NCBI GenBank assembly: GCA_951640165.1
Contig: OX621255.1
Location: 25,828,001 to 25,892,000 of the forward strand
Source: Pseudoips prasinana
Taxonomy: Eukaryota > Arthropoda > Insecta > Lepidoptera > Nolidae
Length of the DNA: 64,000 nt
Direction of reading: 5' to 3'
Each line of letters begins with the position of its first letter. The first letter of the stretch is position 1. A program made the translations under genes and the position numbers. The notes under the pieces are model-generated. The model made no database searches and was not told the DNA's origin. It worked only from the letters and a program-made list of their open reading frames with translations. Of the stretch, positions 31,001 through 36,697 are shown one piece after another.

Positions 31001-33761
31001 TCATCCCCTATTGTTATTTGACAACATTGAGGGTAAAAATTTTACAAACTTTGTATGCGATATTATTTAATATCGAATCAACAGCAAAAGAGATTTTTAA
31101 AGCTTCTTCTTTCTAAAAATGAAGATACTTCTATACAAAAATTTATCACCCCTTCAACCCCTTACAACGTTTATTCGTATTAAAAAGTAGCCTATGACCT
31201 TTCTCAGGCTCTATCTGTGTACCAAATTTCATATAAATCGGTTCAGTCGTTTTGGCGTGAAAGCGCGACAGACAGAGTTACTTTCCCATTTATAATATTA
31301 GTAAGGATGTAGCAGTGAAAGCTTCCTAATTATTTGTAACGTTAAAGTGCCTTACAGGGCCTCTACCGGCTAATGCCCGCTTCCTATATTCCAAAAACGA
31401 ATCGTTTCTTCTCCGAATAGTTAGAATTTCTACGAGGCGTAACGCAAAACCATTCCTAAAAAATACTAGTCGATATCCAAATAACGAACGTCTAGTTACT
31501 AACGGATGGGAGGACGTTAGTAAGCTTATTGTATGGAGATGCGTTCGAAAGTGTTCCTATAAATATTTTCTACTGTCACGGAACTGTCAAAATAACGAGG
31601 CGTTACTGCTTTGATTACTAGTCGAATTCGGTCGGTTTACCAGTCGTTTGTATTTTATTTTGGTAGTTAACATAGTGTTTGAGGTGATTTCTGTGATGTC
31701 TAGCTCTGAAAATGATAGATAATTCATGGTTTTGTTTTCCGACGGTGAATGATCAAGAAGTGGCAAGAAGAGTTTATAAAGAAAGGGTTGATTATTTTTC
31801 CGTGCATGATTGCCAAGAATTCCAGTTGAGATTTCGGCTCGATAAAACAGCTGTAGAACAACTATTCCATGAAATTTATCCATAATTGAGAGTGAAAGGA
31901 AGACGATTTGTACATAATAATATCTTCTAAGATTTCATAACTACAAACCTTAGATCAAATACTCAATTTAAAAACTTATTTAGAAACCATGGAATACTCC
32001 TGGACAGATGTCAGACGCCAGACGCATGCGCTATGCGCTTTCCTGTTACGCGTTTTGTTCACACCATGCACGCGTAACATCAAATTTTCAATATTAATGA
32101 TTAATAAATATATTTTAAACCTAAAACGCAAATTAAATTATTACTGTAACTATACGGTAATTTGTACTATTACTCACATAATATTACAGAATAATAAATG
32201 ATTTTAGTTGCATAATTGATGTACGATGTTTTGTTATAACTAAACGTAAAGAGGAGCGAGAGGTTCAACGCCGAACGAGTCGTAGGTGGTTTAAACTACG
32301 GATGTTCGTCGCAGGTAGGGCATTGTGGAACGCTAGTTTTGCATCGGTATCGGTAGCTGAATTACGGATGGTAACGTTGGTCCAATGACGGATCGTAAAA
32401 TAAAGGAACCGGGCATAAGTCGCCGAACATAGATTTCTTAAATGGCGTTCAAATAAATTAAGGTTAAAAATGACTTAATCAATCGTTAAATCGGCTTCAA
32501 CGTTGACAATCGATTCCGGACCATTTATGACGTCACATGTGCTCATGGAAGCCGATTTAACGATTGATTAAATAATTTTTAACCTTTATTTATTTGAACC
32601 CCATTTAGGAAATCGATGTTCGGCGTCTTAGCCGGTAGAGCCCCAGATGACATTACGTGTTATCAATATTTCTATTAATTGTATTAAAAATTGACTTGAA
32701 AAAATATATAGGACCACGGACCGTCCGAAACATGAAGGATTTCGTACAATCGTATTTTTAAGTTAAGATCACATTTCTTGTGTGAGGGCTCTTTAAGTAT
32801 TTATTTTGAGGGTCCGTACTACTAAACCTCCGCTTAGTAATAGAGTTCTGCTCTTCAGTATGTTTGCGTGTCTGTCCGTTCGCTGTTTCTCATGAACCGT
32901 AATAGGTAGACAGTCAAAGTTTGCACATGGCGTGCATTTCTATTGACGCTATAGGAACAAATATCAAACAAAATTAATTAAAAAAAAATGTCTCTCGTTG
33001 ATACGGAACCCCTCTTATTTCCTCGCATTTTGGTGGTTACTGTTATTTGTTGTCATGTAATATATGAAGATATCAATAATCTGTGAAGATTAGTTAAGAG
33101 ATAGTTAGTTGGACGGTCAGCGGAGGCTTAGTAATAAGGTAACGTTGAGAACCTTTGCATACGAAACCCTAAAATATAATAAAAAAGTAGAATCGGTTTC
33201 CAAATTTGAATATCGAAGAAATGGCAATAATATACAAAAACCTTTCACTATTTTGAAGACTTATTAGTAAGATTTTAAATTGGAAATTTACTCTATAGTT
33301 TCGGAATTTGTCCATCCTATAATAAACATTCACTGTTAATTTAAAAAGTATCGAGACTATGGTTTACTTACATTCTAGTAACATTACACTATGCATATCA
33401 TGCATACCTACTGCATTGAACTTGATACATATTGATAAAGGTGAGTGGCCTTTGGAGTAGCTAATTAAAAAAGCAAGTCGATAGGTACCTATATAAAGTA
33501 AATATCACTTTCATTTTTTAAGCCCATGTTTCTGGAAATCCTATTTACAATTCAATAATATGCTTGGTGTTATTTATTAATAACATTATAATATATAGCA
33601 TTGTACTTACATGCCCATTTTCCTTTAGCTTTGAAATTCACTTTATTGATTGCAGGACCAATAGCAAACATATACACAACCTCATATATACCTTTCGCAC
33701 AACGCCAAAAAATGTAAATTATAAACGCCACTCCTAAATTTTCCAGTGTTAAAATCGCCAT
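9924..33761 (-). CDS. Short-chain dehydrogenase, very-long-chain 3-oxoacyl-CoA reductase / HSD17B12-like (split gene, partial)
   Basis: The exons assemble on the minus strand as 33761-33611, 21159-21113, (one not found), 15599-15431 and 10092-9924, with GT/AG borders and matching phases. The product begins with a hydrophobic N-terminal segment. Then come the NADP-binding TGxxxGxG loop (TGCTDGIG), an NNVG motif, a GSASS serine region and the YAATK catalytic Tyr/Lys. Enzymes of this family reduce 3-ketoacyl-CoA in the ER fatty-acid elongation cycle, or reduce steroids. The insect substrate is not deducible here. The close relative HSDL1 is a possible alternative, but the YxxxK motif is intact. 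About 22 residues between exon 2 and the 15.4-kb exon, and about 100 C-terminal residues, are not visible. Introns are 12.5, 5.5 (combined) and 5.3 kb and are full of repeats. Confidence 0.85.
10285..10410 (+). mobile_element. LINE-B 3' coding fragment
   Basis: Near-copy of 16545-16680: 'gagcatgtatgaagaatata', 'gtaaagatcgtggcaaatgg' and 'cctacccctctgggaaa', ending '...gtgagtctatgtatgta'. It encodes the KWKSVVSAYPSGK terminus of a LINE polyprotein, with stop codons. Confidence 0.7.
10511..10732 (-). mobile_element. SINE-5S copy, minus strand
   Basis: Same family as 15175, 38527 and 41709. On the minus strand it starts near 'ctcaccggtcctt' and includes the 'agataagtgaccgtc' block. It ends with the family tail 'cagaggcctactgg', 'ttgaacaactctg' and a 'tgcctata' end. 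The head is diverged. Confidence 0.6.
10770..11215 (+). mobile_element. LINE-C remnant with 3' end
   Basis: The 3' portion 'acatgttctgactatttaaaagcgctgttttaaagtctacgtgaataaaaacctttttt' matches the minus-strand LINE-C ends at 24218 and 53300. It has AATAAA and a T/A-rich tail. The part before it ('gggcggccatcttgaagcac', 'gccctcaactaccc') is probably from the same element after internal deletion. Confidence 0.6.
11216..11806. other. Intron, no feature seen
   Basis: AT-rich, with no convincing frame or repeat match inside the window. Confidence 0.4.
11807..12075 (+). mobile_element. SINE-1, best copy
   Basis: The tRNA-like head has 'tggcgtggttggcaaatgc' (A box) and 'gtcgtgggttcgattccca' (B box). 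The body contains 'atgaacacgtctgtttgtcc', 'gggtgtaattatctatata' and the tail 'tacaagctctgcttagtttg'. Pol III transcription would start just upstream. It reads opposite to the host gene. Confidence 0.8.
12076..13262. other. Intron, no recognised feature
   Basis: About 1.2 kb of AT-rich sequence without a convincing exon, SINE box or inverted repeat on either strand. Confidence 0.4.
13263..13680 (+). mobile_element. LINE-A reverse-transcriptase C-terminal fragment
   Basis: Encodes, with one in-frame stop, a chain including KLKWARHIARRTDGR, then EWRPQTRRRGVGSPPTRWTD in the next block and DDLVRVARRGWMRLAQD. It is followed by the 'cagctgacatgatgatgatga' tail. This is the familiar C-terminus of a lepidopteran endonuclease/reverse-transcriptase retroelement. 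It is 5'-truncated. Confidence 0.8.
13998..14154 (-). mobile_element. SINE-3 with deleted B box, minus strand
   Basis: The family head is 'ctgcacatgtggcgcagcgg' on the minus strand, with the body 'gttgttctgagtctggatgt' and 'ttgtaaagtaccccgcgac'. The B-box region between 'cacttcgtgacgc' and 'aatttctgtgacc' is altered or missing, so Pol III activity is unlikely. Confidence 0.75.
14155..14272 (+). mobile_element. SINE-2, 3' half
   Basis: Starts abruptly at the end of the SINE-3 copy with 'tattcataaatatctttatc', followed by the SINE-2 tail 'gtatatcgtcgcctggtaccc' and 'tttggggctaggatgatctg'. The tRNA-like head is absent. Confidence 0.75.
14405..14545 (+). mobile_element. SINE-4 decayed fragment
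   Basis: Has 'ttcaactgtaaataatgagg', 'gtaagttcaaatccc' (B-box-like) and 'gcgagcacgtaaagtagtcgg', the order found in SINE-4. A short internal palindrome, 'aatcccaaaaagtatttttgggatt', replaces the normal centre. Confidence 0.55.
14556..14742 (+). mobile_element. Helitron-like non-autonomous element
   Basis: Begins A|TCACACTAATATTATA. The 3' end has the stem-loop GCGGGTAAAACCGC about 10 bases before CTAT, a changed CTAG. Closely related to 22779 and 37721. No coding capacity. Confidence 0.6.
14743..15174. other. Intron, no feature seen
   Basis: AT-rich and without recognisable repeats or exons. Confidence 0.4.
15175..15399 (+). mobile_element. SINE-5S, copy with clear 5S-like head
   Basis: The head 'gatcggcgaggttaagcaac', 'aggctcggggtcagtcc' and 'cagatgagtgacaacc' follows the order of the 5S rRNA internal promoter (box A, intermediate element, box C). 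The body is shared with 10511, 38527 and 41709 and ends 'cagaggcctactgggcgg ... catacgacaag'. It lies only about 30 bp from the splice donor of the neighbouring exon, in antisense. Confidence 0.65.
15431..15599 (-). CDS. HSD17B12-like exon with NNVG motif
   Basis: 169 nt. The acceptor is 'tttttactctag' and the donor is GTAAGT after GGAATG. It encodes a stretch containing RDYKVQTKVVEADF, EIAGLEIGVLVNNVG and PYPEYFLDLPEW. NNVG corresponds to the NNxG motif that stabilises the Rossmann core. The DF motif and PYPEYFLD are typical of the HSD17B12/HSDL1 group. It starts with two bases of a codon, so the missing upstream exon must end with one. Confidence 0.92.
15706..15995 (+). mobile_element. 'accggccaaatgcgagtcgg' dispersed repeat
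   Basis: Blocks: 'aaaaccggccaaatgcgagtc', 'gaagggttccgtaccatta', 'acggacagacagacagacgg' and 'agggtcccgttttacccttt'. Partial relatives are at 32720-33180 and 60840-60915. Very common type in Lepidoptera; no protein. Confidence 0.6.
16295..16680 (+). mobile_element. LINE-B coding fragment
   Basis: Within the open frame ending at 16668 the peptide contains LRDRIRNTDLSERCGV, KGMVRWFGHLERMNKRRLTK, RRACMKNIMAV and KWKSVVSAYPSGKQA. This is the C-terminal tail of a lepidopteran retroelement polyprotein. It remains open for about 120 residues but is severely 5'-truncated. Short copies of the last part are at 10285 and 47487. Confidence 0.8.
16885..16955 (+). repeat. Short GC-rich minisatellite, three 22-23-bp units
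   Basis: 'gctacggttaggcgatgcc', 'gctacggctgagcgacgcc' and 'gctacggctacgcaacgcc' follow one another with 3-4-bp spacers. Confidence 0.6.
16956..17463. other. Intron with repeat debris
   Basis: 17240-17460 contains a known type of dispersed segment ('cccccgacaccaaaagaggg', 'ttgatgcggttttctttatt', 'gtccagcagtgtaagagtc'). No exon was found, although the missing dehydrogenase exon is expected somewhere between 15.6 and 21.1 kb. Confidence 0.4.
17464..17702 (+). mobile_element. SINE-1
   Basis: Contains 'cctgttggcaaatgtttgc' and 'gtcgtgggttcgattccca', followed by the family body and tail ('tacaagctctgcttagtttg'). The A-box side is truncated or degraded compared with 11807. Confidence 0.75.
18005..18170 (+). 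mobile_element. SINE-4, diverged
   Basis: Order of blocks: 'agcatgttcaaccacagac', 'gaggtttaaatcccgactcg', then 'ctagaggtattacatccccg' and 'agagcacctaaagccgtcgg'. Strongly decayed compared with 62500. Confidence 0.6.
18196..18442 (+). mobile_element. SINE-2, full copy
   Basis: The tRNA-like head 'tagcctagttggtagagctc' (A box) and 'cctgggttcgaatcccg' (B box) is followed by 'gagcacgaatatttgtt', 'gtatatcgtcacctggtaccc' and the 'tttggggctaggatgatctg' tail. Confidence 0.8.
18446..18828 (+). other. Open frame with hydrophobic segments, unidentified
   Basis: An open stretch of about 127 codons lies directly downstream of the SINE-2 copy. It contains KSFFLSMYRVMSELVEPKY then LLMMLAILSCEVVGVLQITL and YILYVGIYIINY, and it stops at 18828. 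The pattern resembles one segment of an insect chemoreceptor, but I cannot place it. It has no good start or splice border. It could be part of a dead or transposed gene or a chance frame. Confidence 0.2.
18870..18950 (-). mobile_element. LINE 3' end ('tctggaagagatcgc' family), fragment
   Basis: On the minus strand it gives '...gcgataagactgcccgttgtacattatg' and a 'gtacaataaatag' end. Truncated. Confidence 0.5.
19205..19535 (+). repeat. Dispersed 3'-end repeat, copy 1 of 2
   Basis: About 320 bp is nearly identical to 39200-39520: 'gattacgatctaagttttg', 'gatgcgtgtaggtattgg' and 'gcaagtgatttttgtaatc', ending 'aataaatgtcttaaacctaaa'. The AATAAA near the end suggests a retroelement 3' untranslated region. 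Confidence 0.7.
19625..19918 (+). mobile_element. LINE-A related 3' fragment
   Basis: Contains 'gtagttcccgtcccagtaag', 'atcccgtgggcgtcgtaaaa', 'aagcctttgtccagtagtgg' and 'aggctgatgatgatc'. The inverse copy is at 27487-27730. A short protein frame exists but is not meaningful on its own. Confidence 0.6.
20190..20415. repeat. Dispersed repeat, copy 1 of 2
   Basis: Shares 'ttctcagttttgacactcag', 'ttagctttttgcactccttctcg', 'aactttaacagttccaaattt' and 'cacaattttcgta' with 28130-28345. No coding function is seen. Confidence 0.6.
20786..20922. mobile_element. MITE-T, complete palindromic copy (137 bp)
   Basis: Starts GTACAGACGCCAGC and ends with its inverse. The inner arms 'ctaccctaatctgtcaaatt' and 'aatttgacagattggggtag' pair around a centre with 'cttatgcttatgtaatcaag'. 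Other copies are at 40431, 44082, 45741 and 56209. Confidence 0.8.
21113..21159 (-). CDS. HSD17B12-like exon 2 (47 nt), NADP-binding loop
   Basis: Acceptor 'ctatttgttgcag', donor GTTATA after GCGAGAGAG. Joined to the single T left by exon 1 it reads LVTGCTDGIGKQYARE. TGCTDGIG is the Gly-rich TGxxxGxG cofactor loop of classical short-chain dehydrogenases, and ending in Glu at phase 0 matches the expected 'ELAKRG' continuation. It is too short to be flagged by length and was found by motif. Confidence 0.9.
21441..21784 (-). mobile_element. SINE-4, nearly complete, minus strand
   Basis: On the minus strand: 'gcctcgttggtctagcggta' (A box region) and 'cctgggttcaaatcccggg' (B box), 'agcccgaagtttgggagttgg', 'cgtgcctcagagcacg', and the tail 'gtgatggaatagaaagtgcc'. 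The 3' end is near 'gctggctaggagg'. Confidence 0.8.
21828..22000 (-). mobile_element. SINE-3, minus strand
   Basis: Minus-strand head 'cgtgtggcgcagcggctaag', a B-box-like 'cggcttcgagtcccg' and the body ending in 'gtacccgacgacacagggatt'. Confidence 0.75.
22001..22446. other. Intron, no feature seen
   Basis: No recognised exon or repeat. Confidence 0.35.
22447..22636. mobile_element. Foldback element with GC-rich central hairpin
   Basis: Outer ends 'ttgacttatatgtataactagacacgc' and its near-inverse at 22605-22635 pair. The centre at 22543-22590 is a 23-bp stem (AATTGCTTACTGAGTTGCAG...) with almost no loop. Probably a MITE. The target duplication is unclear. Confidence 0.6.
22779..22945 (+). 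mobile_element. Helitron-like non-autonomous element
   Basis: A|TCACACTAATATTATAATGG at the start, a degenerate GTAAAACCGCGG stem and CTAG|T at the end; no target duplication. Confidence 0.65.
22946..23239. other. GC-richer repeat segment
   Basis: 'agagctctcctgggccccgagcatctgggac' and 'gggcatgcgtgggcattccccgtgc' look like LINE or SINE debris. Overlapping frames on both strands are not credible genes. Confidence 0.3.
23240..23520 (-). mobile_element. SINE-4, minus strand, diverged
   Basis: Retains 'cactttgtattccatcactttcat', 'ctgaggcacgggctgtaatac' and 'accggggtttgaacccagg'. The A-box region is replaced by unrelated sequence. Confidence 0.65.
23948..24217 (+). mobile_element. SINE-4, plus strand, cut by LINE-C
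   Basis: 'gactgcctcgccggtctag', a degraded B box ('tggttcagatctcgggtcg'), 'cagtatcagcccgtagtctggg' and 'ggatcatgagtgatggaatag', ending abruptly at 'ctctgtgtt', where the LINE-C tail begins. Confidence 0.75.
24218..25085 (-). mobile_element. LINE-C 3' end with reverse-transcriptase C-terminus
   Basis: The minus-strand frame at 24750-25085 encodes a C-terminal peptide with ELHNINTRNKNKLAMPGF, SFLGNCIRFYNKLPTQI and FKTHIKRILMARGYY. The 'NxNTRxxxxL' plus 'G...YNKLP' pattern is typical of CR1/Jockey-type reverse transcriptases. The 3' region carries 'gcgcgaccgtcgttaataac' and 'gtctacgtgaataaaaacc', then a T/A tail at 24218. Its insertion truncated a SINE-4. Confidence 0.75.
25086..25599. other. 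Intron, no recognised feature
   Basis: AT-rich. A plus-strand frame at 25264-25524 shows no recognisable motif and is treated as chance. Confidence 0.35.
25600..25785 (+). mobile_element. LINE-A fragment with internal deletion
   Basis: The peptide KAQRTIERPMLEVSLQHRIR then HVEIRRRIKDEKN corresponds to the thumb/C-terminal part of LINE-A. It then jumps to the (GATGAT)n tail, so about 80 codons are missing. Confidence 0.7.
25821..26040 (+). mobile_element. SINE-3, plus strand
   Basis: 'gcacgtctggcgcagcggc', 'ggtccgagccccacgcc' (degraded B box), 'tggcccataaatagttgttctg' and 'gtaccccgcgatacaggg'. Contains a short internal duplication around 'ccgtctatta'. Confidence 0.75.
26041..27160. other. 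Intron, little recognisable
   Basis: AT-rich with no convincing exon. Small frames at 26000-26280 on both strands overlap and are not credible. Confidence 0.35.
27325..27470 (+). mobile_element. LINE-A 3' fragment
   Basis: 'ccccctacaatatggaccgatgatcttgtg', 'gcgcaagatcggcaattatgg' and 'aggcctttgtccagcagtcgac' correspond to the PPTRWTDDL...SRWIR..QD end of LINE-A. A degraded SINE-like B box ('gagttcaaatcccgg') precedes it at 27190. Confidence 0.65.
27487..27730 (-). mobile_element. LINE-A related fragment, minus strand
   Basis: Inverse of the 19625-19918 type: minus strand '...tggttcccgcccagaaag', 'ccccgtgggtgtcgtaaaa' and 'ctttgggggaggcctatg'. Confidence 0.6.
28085..28345. repeat. Dispersed repeat, copy 2, with hairpin end
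   Basis: 28105-28170 forms a hairpin ('gagaaaagatgtcaagctgag' against 'ctcagtttgacatcttttctc'). The rest matches 20190-20415 ('cattccttctccgtatgaac', 'caattttcgtag'). Confidence 0.65.
28640..28860. repeat. Dispersed repeat fragment
   Basis: 'cacctgatggttagtgatg', 'ttgcttgggagggcattccac' and 'gaagaaaaacgcttcg' resemble a widespread lepidopteran segment. The related 'caggtgacccacttgctcg' type is at 47585-47880. Confidence 0.4.
28965..29095 (+). mobile_element. LINE 3' end ('tctggaagagatcgc' family)
   Basis: 'caacggttgcctggaagagatcgc', 'gcgataaggccgccatttg', 'gtacaataaagag' and a TTAC-repeat tail. Confidence 0.7.
29275..29375 (+). mobile_element. LINE-A 3' tail
   Basis: 'gcgatcgtctaccaagcgtgg', 'ggcttttgtccagcagagtac' and 'cggctgaaata'. 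Confidence 0.65.
29409..29644 (-). mobile_element. SINE-2, full copy, minus strand
   Basis: Minus strand: 'tagccttgttggtagtgctcc' (A box), 'gtggtcctgggttcgaatcc' (B box), the body and the tail with 'gctaggatgatctgtgtgcc'. Confidence 0.8.
29645..30121. other. Intron with small inverted repeats
   Basis: Just past the SINE, 29650-29700 holds the perfect ACGGACGGTGACCGTCCGT palindrome inside 'aattcaaattcc/ggaattgaa' arms. 29880-30070 contains two related blocks ('cgtgatattgcatttacgtc' and 'cgtaatactgcatttac'). No gene. Confidence 0.45.
30122..30667 (+). mobile_element. 'ggttccgtagcc' family repeat, copy 2
   Basis: Begins AGGGTTCCGTAGCCAAATGG, with a short hairpin closing at 'acggaaccct'. It has GTCT repeats, 'gcgcgagagacacttcc' and a C-run, and ends 'gggtccgactcgcacttg'. 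Frames inside it are not genes. Confidence 0.75.
30668..30884. other. Intron, no feature seen
   Basis: AT-rich spacer. Confidence 0.35.
30885..31307 (-). mobile_element. Helitron-like element, minus strand, degraded 3' end
   Basis: On the minus strand it begins A|TCCTTACTAATATTATAAATG and ends near 'aagtcgcgggcacag'. CTAG is lost. Same terminus type as 1-126 and the large element at 56651. Confidence 0.5.
31374..32415 (+). mobile_element. PIF/Harbinger-type element, decayed (1042 bp)
   Basis: Starts TGCCCGCTTCCTATATT and ends with the near-inverse AATAAAGGAACCGGGCA. It is flanked by TAA on both sides (31371-31373, 32416-32418), the 3-bp duplication typical of this superfamily. It holds a fragment of the transposase N-terminal region but no catalytic domain, so it is non-autonomous. 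Confidence 0.75.
31757..31885 (+). pseudogene. Harbinger transposase N-terminal fragment
   Basis: Reading from 31757: EVARRVYKERVDYF, then QEFQLRFRLDKTAVEQLF and a stop. The 'Y..R...F......EF..RFRL.K..V..L' pattern is the conserved start of Harbinger (HARBI1-like) transposases. Everything downstream, including the DDE residues, is missing or beyond recognition. Confidence 0.65.
32720..33180 (+). repeat. Diverged 'ggttccgtacc' type repeat
   Basis: Follows the order of 15706-15995 ('gaaacatgaaggatttcgtac', 'gagggctctttaagtatttatttt', 'gtctgtccgttcgctg'). It ends 'gcttagtaataaggtaacg...gaaacccta'. Contains two similar 'cgcttagtaata' and 'ggcttagtaata' blocks. Confidence 0.45.
33181..33600. other. 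First intron near exon 1, no feature seen
   Basis: AT-rich sequence with no recognisable element. Confidence 0.4.
33611..33761 (-). CDS. HSD17B12-like exon 1 with start codon and membrane segment
   Basis: The ATG at 33761 is preceded by AAA and followed by GCG, a good animal context. It gives 50 residues (MAILTLENLGVAFIIYIFW...) plus one base before the GTAAGT donor at 33610. Residues 4-18 and 29-38 are hydrophobic, as in the ER-anchored HSD17B12 group. KGKWA directly precedes the cofactor loop supplied by exon 2. An ATG nine codons upstream is possible but less well placed. Confidence 0.88.
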
Positions 33762-34085
33762 TTTTATATAAAAATTGAGTAATAACAATAGTATTTTAAT
33801 TTATTGAAAGTGAGAGGTTATTTTCGCGGAGAGAGTCGCGTCGCCATTTGACACCATTCGCGCATGCGTACTACTGAGCAAAGAAAGTTGCCATGCGCAT
33901 AGAATGAATGAGCGACACTTGACGTCCAGAGACCGAGTGAAACCAAATCGAACGGACCGAAAATAGCCAAAATACATAAGAGTGAGCGAGATAGAAGTAT
34001 AATAATATTCTGTATCACTTTTACGGCACGGCGGCGTGATAAGCATTATCGCATCGCACGGGTATTTACTCAAGTGTCAAGGGAT
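33762..34085 (-). promoter_or_regulatory. Probable 5' UTR and promoter of the dehydrogenase gene
   Basis: This stretch upstream of exon 1 is clearly more CpG-rich and less repetitive than its surroundings ('tttcgcggagagagtcgcgtcgcc', 'gcgcatgcgta', 'cacggcggcgtgataagc'). No TATA box or initiator could be fixed, so the start site is not assigned. Confidence 0.45.
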
Positions 34086-34267
34086 GGAGGTCATTCAATT
34101 ACTATGAAATTAGCTATTAGCAAACATGAGAATACTCGTAGCTGGTTATTTACCAGCTATTTTCATGTTTAAGGAAATAATTGACTTAAACATCCATAGT
34201 GGGATGACGACGGGTCCATCATCGGGAACATACATTAAACATTTAGTCTATAACGATACAACTATAG

Positions 34268-34462
<195 letters not shown>

Positions 34463-34619
34463 TAGGTAGGTCCATTAAATTGCACTTCATAAATATTTTT
34501 ATATACAGATAAATACAACACACAGGTAATTAGTGAGATTACAGTTTTTATATAATTTGTGGTCATATTGCATAATAACGATTTCTTCCAAACAACCAAT
34601 CAACCACAATGAAATTGTT

Positions 34620-34810
34620 ATCCTAGCTGAATTTCACCTACGGCGGCCAGTCTCAATGGAGACTAACCAGAGAACAACGGCCGACGGCTTTATGAACTCT
34701 GCAAAGCACAGGGCTATACATACCGCTAACTATTAGACTTTGGGCTGATACTGCGAAAAGTCACATAAACACTTTAGTCCGACCCGGGATTTGACCTCTG
34801 GTTTGGTTTG
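34620..34810 (-). mobile_element. SINE-4 remnant, minus strand
   Basis: 'cggcggccagtctcaatgg', 'gccgacggctttatgaactc', 'gggctgatactgcg' and 'ccgacccgggatttgac'. It lacks the usual middle block. Confidence 0.6.
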
Positions 34811-35928
34811 ATTTTGGTTTGACCCTGAAAATGCTACCACTAGGCACTCATTAGACCGTTATGGTGGTTTAATGACTGCCTCGTGGGTCTAAGTAATAAC
34901 TGGGTTATGTTATATAGAGCGGGGACATTATAAGGATATCTCCACGCTTAGTATAGCCACTTAGCTTAAGGCACTTCTTACTAGTCTACTTAACATACAC
35001 CGATTAGCTAAGGCAGCAACTTATTGTCCGTAATATCTGGGTTACGTTATTTAGATCGGGATAATATAAGAATGTCTCCACGCTCAGTATAGACACTTAG
35101 CTTAAGGCAGTTCTTACTAGCGTAATTTATAACATACATCGACTAGCTAAGGCAGCAGCTTGTTGTCCGTAATATCTGAGTTATGTTATATAGAGCGGGG
35201 ACAATATAAGGATATCTCCACGCTTACTAAAGCCACTTAGCTTAAGGCAGTTCTTACTAGCATACTTTATAGCAGACAGCGACTAACTCTTATCCGTAAT
35301 ATTTGGGTTATGTTATATAGAGTAGGGACAATATAAGGATATGTCCACGCTCAGTATAGAAAGCTGAAAACTTAGCTGAAGGCACTACTTACTAGCGTAC
35401 TTTATAACATACAGTGCCTAGCTAAGGTCTGGGTTATGTAATATAGACCGGAAACAATGTAAAGATATGTCCACGCTCAGTATAGATAGCTGAAGACTTA
35501 GCTGAAGGTACTTCTTACTAGCGTACTTTATAACATACAGTGACTAGCTACGGTCTGGGTTATGTAATATAGACCGGGAACAATGTAAAGATATGTCCAC
35601 GCTCAGTATAGATAGCTGAAGACTTAGCTGAAGGTACTTCTTACTAGCGTACTTTATAACATACAGTGACTAGCTACGGTTTGGGTAATGTAATATAGAC
35701 CGGGAACAATGTAAAGATATGTCCACGCCCAGTATATATAGCTGAAGATTTAGCTGAAGGTACTTCTTACTAGCGTACTTTATAACATACAGCGACTAGC
35801 TACGGTCTGGGTTATGTAATATAGACCGGGAACAATGTAAAGATATGTCCACGCTCAGTATAGATAGCTGAAGACTTAGCTGAAGGTACTTCTTACTAGC
35901 GTACTTTATAACATACATTGACTAGCTA

Positions 35929-36697
35929 CGGTCTGGGTTATGTAATATAGACCGGGAACAATGTAAAGATATGTCCACGCTCAGTATAGATAGCTGAAGA
36001 CTTAGCTGAAGGTACTTCTTACTAGCGTACTTTATAATATACAGTGACTAGCTACGGTCTGAGTTATGTAATATAGACCGGGAACTATGTAAAGATATGT
36101 ATGTCTACGCTCAGTATAGATAGCTGAAGACTTAGCTGAAGGTACTTCTTACTAGCGTACTTTGTAACATACAGTGACTAGCTACGGTCTGGGTTATGTA
36201 ATATAGACCGGGAACAATGTAAAGATATGTCCACGCTCAGTATAGATAGCTGAAGACTTAGCTGAAGGTACTTCTTACTAGCGTACTTTATAACATACAG
36301 TGACTAGCTACGGTCTGGGTTATGTAATATAGACCGGGAACAATGTAAAGATATGTCCACGCTCAGTATAGATAGCTGAAGACTTAGCTGAAGGTACTTC
36401 TTACTAGCGTACTTTATAACATAGAGTGACTAGCTACGGTCTGGGTTATGTAATATAGACCGGGAACAATGTAAAGATACTCGTATGTCCACGCTCAGTA
36501 TAGAAAGCTGAAGACTTAGCTGAAGGTTACTGACTTAGCTTACTTTATAACATACAGTAACTAGCTACGGTCTGGGTTATGTAATATAGACCGGGAACAG
36601 TGTAAATATATATCCACGCTCAGTATAGATAGCTGAACACTTAGCTGAAGGTACTTCTTACTAGCGTACTTTATAACATACAGCGACTAGACATAAA
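35929..36697 (+). repeat. Higher-order unit A, 769 bp
   Basis: Six satellite units with private variants: 'gtctgagttatg', 'gatatgtatgtctacg', 'tttgtaacatac', 'catagagtgac', 'gatactcgtatgtcc' and 'agcgactagacataaa'. Confidence 0.85.

Larger units (their letters stand above)
31355..32646. mobile_element. Foldback MITE split by a Harbinger insertion
   Basis: The outer arms '...gggcctctaccggctaa' (31355-31373) plus 32419-32510, and their inverse at 32545-32646, match through 'gccgaacat(a/c)gattt', 'ttcaaataaat' and 'caatcgttaaatcggcttc'. Taking out 31374-32418 restores a continuous element of about 247 bp. Confidence 0.75.

Noticed and set aside
31587..31883. 98-codon minus-strand frame
   Set aside because: Antisense of the Harbinger transposase fragment.
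33801..34073. Minus-strand frames upstream of the dehydrogenase start
   Set aside because: They lie in the probable 5' UTR/promoter, are not in frame with exon 1 and have no motif; kept only as regulatory region.
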